Below are positions 5,576-8,389 of a stretch of DNA of 8,389 nucleotides, piece after piece. The translations under genes and the position numbers were made by a program. The DNA comes from Candidatus Mediterraneibacter gallistercoris (GTDB lineage: Bacteria; Bacillota_A; Clostridia; Lachnospirales; Lachnospiraceae). The notes beneath the pieces are model-generated. The model did not search any database. It worked only from the letters and a program-made list of their open reading frames with translations, and had not been told where the DNA came from. Location of the stretch: the NCBI GenBank assembly GCA_019119745.1, contig DWWI01000004.1, positions 1-8,389 on the forward strand, written 5' to 3'. Each line of letters starts with the position of its first letter. Within the stretch, counting starts at the first letter, position 1.

Positions 5576-6505
5576 ATGATCAGGATAGAAAATCTCGTGA
5601 AAAGGTACGGCGACATACTGGCGCTGGATCATTTTAATCTGGAAGTAAAAGAGGGGGAAATCTTCGGACTTCTCGGTCCTAACGGCTCGGGAAAGACGAC
5701 AGCGATCAACTGTATGCTTGCGCTTCTGAAGTATGACAGGGGAAGCATACAGATCATGGGGCAGGATATGGCTCCGGACAATTATGAAGTTAAACGTCAG
5801 ATCGGTATTGTCATGCAGGACGTAGCGGTTTTTGAAGAGCTGAGCGTCCATGACAATATTGATTATTTCTGCAGCCTGTATGTAAAGGATAAGAACCGAA
5901 GAAAAGAACTGGTGGAGGAAGCTATCCGATTTGTCGGACTGGAGGATTACAGAAAGATATATCCGAAAAAACTTTCCGGCGGTCTGCTCCGGCGCCTGAA
6001 TATTGCCTGTGGGATTGCCCACAAGCCAAGACTCATCATATTAGATGAACCTACTGTCGCAGTAGATCCCCAGAGCAGGAATAAAATACTGGAGGGAATC
6101 TGTGAACTGAACCGGCAGGGCTCGACCATCATATACACCTCCCATTATATGGAAGAGGTAGAGCAGATCTGCACCAGGATTGCCATTATGGATCACGGCA
6201 GGAGCATCGCGGTGGGAACAAAGGAAGAGTTAAAGAGTATGATCAAGACCGGGGAGACAGTGACTATCGAGGCGGTCATCCTGGGTGTGGATGATCTGGC
6301 GGATATCAGGAACCTTCCCCATGTATTTGATGTGAAATATGAAGATCAGCGCCTTGTGGTGAGGTGTACCGGAGCAAAACACAACCTGATCCACATCTTA
6401 GGATGTCTTCAGGAGAAGGATATCCCGTTCGGCAGAGTATTCTCGGAGCTGCCAACACTCAATGACGTGTTCCTTGAGATCACAGGAAAGCAGTTAAGGG
6501 ATTAG
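5576..6505 (+). CDS. ABC exporter ATP-binding protein, LnrL/YfiL-like
   Basis: This complete 309-aa cytosolic ATPase should power the two permeases encoded behind it. The nucleotide-binding domain (1-~215) shows Walker A GPNGSGKT (34-41), Q-loop Gln81 in IVMQDVAVFEELS, signature LSGGLLRRL (133-141), Walker B LIILDEPT (153-160) with catalytic Glu158, D-loop AVDPQSR and switch His190. A C-terminal domain of about 90 residues (218-309) follows, like the DUF4162-type tail of drug and antibiotic exporters. AGGAGG (5564-5569) is 6 nt before the ATG. Length and the VAVDPQSRNKIL stretch fit the LnrL type (B. subtilis LnrL is about 310 aa). The divergent kinase and regulator strengthen that reading. 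The substrate is not readable; lipophilic or polyene-like antimicrobials are the best guess by analogy. A generic ABC-2 drug exporter is the alternative. Confidence 0.93.
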   Translation: MIRIENLVKRYGDILALDHFNLEVKEGEIFGLLGPNGSGKTTAINCMLALLKYDRGSIQIMGQDMAPDNYEVKRQIGIVMQDVAVFEELSVHDNIDYFCSLYVKDKNRRKELVEEAIRFVGLEDYRKIYPKKLSGGLLRRLNIACGIAHKPRLIILDEPTVAVDPQSRNKILEGICELNRQGSTIIYTSHYMEEVEQICTRIAIMDHGRSIAVGTKEELKSMIKTGETVTIEAVILGVDDLADIRNLPHVFDVKYEDQRLVVRCTGAKHNLIHILGCLQEKDIPFGRVFSELPTLNDVFLEITGKQLRD

Positions 6506-6509
6506 GAGG
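6504..6509 (+). promoter_or_regulatory. Ribosome site overlapping the ATPase stop, deciding the permease start
   Basis: AGGAGG begins within the TAG stop codon of the ATPase gene. It lies 2 nt before the ATG at 6512 but 8 nt before the ATG at 6518, so translation probably starts at 6518. The overlap implies coupled translation. Confidence 0.7.
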
Positions 6510-6517
6510 AAATGAAT

Positions 6518-7645
6518 ATGTGGAATCTGATAAAATACAGTTTTCTGGCAAAGATCAGAGATTTCAGTCTTGTGTTCTGGCCGCTTGTCTTTCCACTTGC
6601 ATTGACCACAGCTATGTATTTTTCCATCGGTCAGATGGACGAGTCGGATTTTGAGATCATCCCTGTGGCAGTTGTATCGCATAATACGGAAGATGAGGAG
6701 CTTTTTCAAAAGTACCTGAAAACAGTGGAAGAGAATGATAACGCACTGATCGATGTCCGTTCTATGACAGAAGAAGAGGCAGTAGCCGCCTTGAAAAAAG
6801 GCGATATTGACGGAATTTTTTACGATGGGGAAGAGCCTTCCCTCACAGTCGGCGGGAGCGGTCTTCCACAGAGTATCCTACAGATGATACTGGAGAGTTA
6901 CACAGAAGGAAAACAGACATTAGAAGATGTGGCAGAGCTGCATCCGGAGGGGATGGAAGCCGCGGTACGTCAGATGTCAGATTACGGTCCGGTGACCGAA
7001 GAAGTATCTCTCGGCGGCCGGACGACGAATACGACTGCCCAGTTCTTCTACGCTATGATCGGGATGGCCTGCCTGTACGGCTGTTTTATTGGATATCGCT
7101 CTGCTATGGATCTTCAGGCAAACTTGTCAGCGCTTGCGGCGAGACGGTGTGTAAGCCCGGTTCACAGGATGGGGTGGATTCTGTCTGAGACGACAGTATC
7201 TTTCAGCCTTCATTTTATTAACATGCTTATCCTTCTGGCATATATGAAATATATCCTCCGGCTGGAACTTACAAGCGCTTATGTTGAGATGCTTCCGGCT
7301 GTGATCATTGGCAGCATGATCGGTGTAACGATGGGAATGTTTATTACAAGTATCGGTAAAATGGGAGAAGGCGTGAAGATAGGTATTATGATCGGCGTCT
7401 CAATGGTGATGAGTTTCCTGGCGGGGCTGATGAATGCAGATGTAAAAAATGCGGTGGACAGGAATGTTCCTCTGTTAAATCGGATCAATCCGGCGGCGCT
7501 TATTTCGGACGCACTGTACTGTCTGAATGTCTATGACGCACCGGAACGGTATATGCAGGACATAGTTATTCTGTCAGTGATGTGTGTGCTTCTTCTGACT
7601 GGAACATTTCTGATAGTAAGGAGGGAACGTTATGGCAGTATTTAA
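6518..7645 (+). CDS. ABC-2-type permease, LnrM/YfiM-like
   Basis: This 375-aa membrane protein has the ABC2_membrane_3 (YhgE/Pip-like) layout. TM1 is at about 18-38. An extracytoplasmic domain of about 130 residues follows (40-170), rich in Glu and Asp. Five more helices come after it (about 174-194, 226-246, 257-279, 286-305, 349-367). The junction TTNTTAQFFYAMIGMACLYG leads into TM2. It should pair with the second permease to form the channel of a heteromeric exporter driven by the upstream ATPase. The ATG at 6518 is preferred over 6512 because of Shine-Dalgarno spacing. The 3' end overlaps the next gene by 14 nt. The cytoplasmic loop after TM2 has a basic patch (AARRCVSPVHR), the likely contact with the ATPase. 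Family is clear; naming as LnrM rests on context and size (B. subtilis LnrM is about 390 aa). Confidence 0.88.
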   Translation: MWNLIKYSFLAKIRDFSLVFWPLVFPLALTTAMYFSIGQMDESDFEIIPVAVVSHNTEDEELFQKYLKTVEENDNALIDVRSMTEEEAVAALKKGDIDGIFYDGEEPSLTVGGSGLPQSILQMILESYTEGKQTLEDVAELHPEGMEAAVRQMSDYGPVTEEVSLGGRTTNTTAQFFYAMIGMACLYGCFIGYRSAMDLQANLSALAARRCVSPVHRMGWILSETTVSFSLHFINMLILLAYMKYILRLELTSAYVEMLPAVIIGSMIGVTMGMFITSIGKMGEGVKIGIMIGVSMVMSFLAGLMNADVKNAVDRNVPLLNRINPAALISDALYCLNVYDAPERYMQDIVILSVMCVLLLTGTFLIVRRERYGSI

Positions 7646-8389
7646 GGCATATATGAGGATCGCAAAGAAGAATATGTGGATGATACTGATGTATCTGTGC
7701 ATCTTCCTCGGGGTTACGGTCATGTTCCAGCGCTTTGCGGGAGGTGATACCGTACAGTATGCGGCACAGAGTGTGCCAGTAGGAATCATCGATGAGGACA
7801 GGGGAGAAGCAACGGAAAGTCTCATCCGTTATATCGGACGGACGAACGAGATTGTATATCTTGAGGATGACAGGGAGACTCTGCAGGAGAATCTGTTCTA
7901 TCGGAATGTGGAATATATTGTGAGGATTCCCCGGGACTTTATGGAAAAGTGCATTCTTGGAGATAAGAAGCTGAAAGTGACGACAGTGCCGGGGACATAT
8001 TCCGGTTCCTATGTGGAACAGCAGATCAGCAATTTCATCAACTTCGCCCGGTGTTATGCGGCGGCAGGATTCACAGAACACGAACTTGGCGAAGCGATGG
8101 CTGCGAGAGAGACGGCAAAAGTGGAAATGCTGGATGTGAACGGAAACGGCGGTTCGTATCCTGCCTATGCGTTCTATTACCGGTATCTGCCATATCTGTT
8201 CCTGTGCGTCCTCTGCTATGTGATGGGATATATTTTGATGGGGTTCCGCAGGGGAAGTCTGCCTGACCGGATGGCGGCGTCTGCAGTACCTGCCCGCAGA
8301 CAGAGCATGGAAGGGCTTATGGCAGCAGGAGTTATCGCAATTGCCCTCTGGGGATTCTGCAGCCTGATCAGTATTGTGTTCTATAACGG
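7632..8389 (+). CDS. Second ABC-2-type permease, LnrN/YfiN-like (3' end outside window)
   Basis: An open frame runs from the ATG at 7632 to the window edge, giving the first 252 residues of a permease. AGGAGG (7619-7624) lies 7 nt before the ATG, inside the end of the first permease gene; the 14-nt overlap indicates coupled translation. TM1 is at about 14-32. An extracytoplasmic domain of about 140 residues (35-178) begins with VPVGIIDEDRGEA, the strand-and-acidic-turn motif common in this ABC-2 subfamily. An aromatic stretch (SYPAYAFYYRYLPYLF, 175-190) runs into TM2, and TM3 begins near 230. The first and second permeases are similar in plan but not in sequence, as expected of a heterodimer. 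About 130 residues and three helices should lie beyond the edge. Substrate unknown; see the ATPase entry. Confidence 0.85.
   Translation, partial: MAVFKAYMRIAKKNMWMILMYLCIFLGVTVMFQRFAGGDTVQYAAQSVPVGIIDEDRGEATESLIRYIGRTNEIVYLEDDRETLQENLFYRNVEYIVRIPRDFMEKCILGDKKLKVTTVPGTYSGSYVEQQISNFINFARCYAAAGFTEHELGEAMAARETAKVEMLDVNGNGGSYPAYAFYYRYLPYLFLCVLCYVMGYILMGFRRGSLPDRMAASAVPARRQSMEGLMAAGVIAIALWGFCSLISIVFYN

Noticed and set aside
5549..6022. Minus-strand open frame of 157 codons opposite the ABC ATPase
   Set aside because: The opposite strand encodes all ABC ATPase motifs; this frame has none and would read into the divergent promoter region.
7566..8081. Minus-strand open frame of 171 codons opposite the second permease
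   Set aside because: The plus-strand frame is open from 7632 to the window edge with a strong ribosome site, membrane helices and the ABC-2 motif; the antisense frame has no supporting feature.

Overview
The window looks like chromosome of a gut-type Firmicute, most likely a Lachnospiraceae-like Clostridium. The grounds are moderate GC, strong AGGAGG-type ribosome sites, and the style of the MalY/PatB, GlgX and NarL-type two-component proteins. This placement is inference from sequence character, not from a marker gene.

Layout, left to right. (1) Positions 2-688 (+) are the 3' two thirds of a MalY/PatB-type PLP-dependent C-S lyase/aminotransferase. It is followed by an inverted repeat (700-758) and a clear intrinsic terminator (772-812). 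(2) Positions 899-1180 (+) hold a small DUF2325 protein. Its promoter has a -35 box inside the 3' arm of the preceding terminator, and a 16-bp dyad (833-848) resembling DtxR/IdeR-type metal-regulator boxes sits over the expected transcription start. (3) Positions 1176-1371 are a 196-bp imperfect palindrome filling the convergent gap. It starts inside the last sense codon of the DUF2325 gene. (4) On the minus strand from 5328 down to 1429 lie a membrane histidine kinase, an overlapping NarL/LuxR-type response regulator and, 32 nt further on, a glycogen debranching enzyme (GlgX). The spacing suggests one transcript. (5) Positions 5329-5575 are a divergent regulatory region with a perfect TGACA-TT-TGTCA dyad and a second half-site exactly 22 bp away. 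(6) Positions 5576-8389 (+) carry an ABC exporter operon: an ATPase and two ABC-2-type permeases, the second cut by the window edge.

The kinase, regulator, ATPase and two permeases match in order and size the Bacillus subtilis LnrJK-LnrLMN (YfiJK-YfiLMN) linearmycin-resistance arrangement. Here the two halves are divergent rather than collinear. The simplest reading is a membrane-stress or lipophilic-antimicrobial sensor that switches on its own exporter through the shared intergenic region. The unusual part is glgX directly behind the regulator, which could place glycogen debranching under the same control. I see no CRISPR array, tRNA, rRNA, transposase or phage gene. The least explained element is the 196-bp palindrome.
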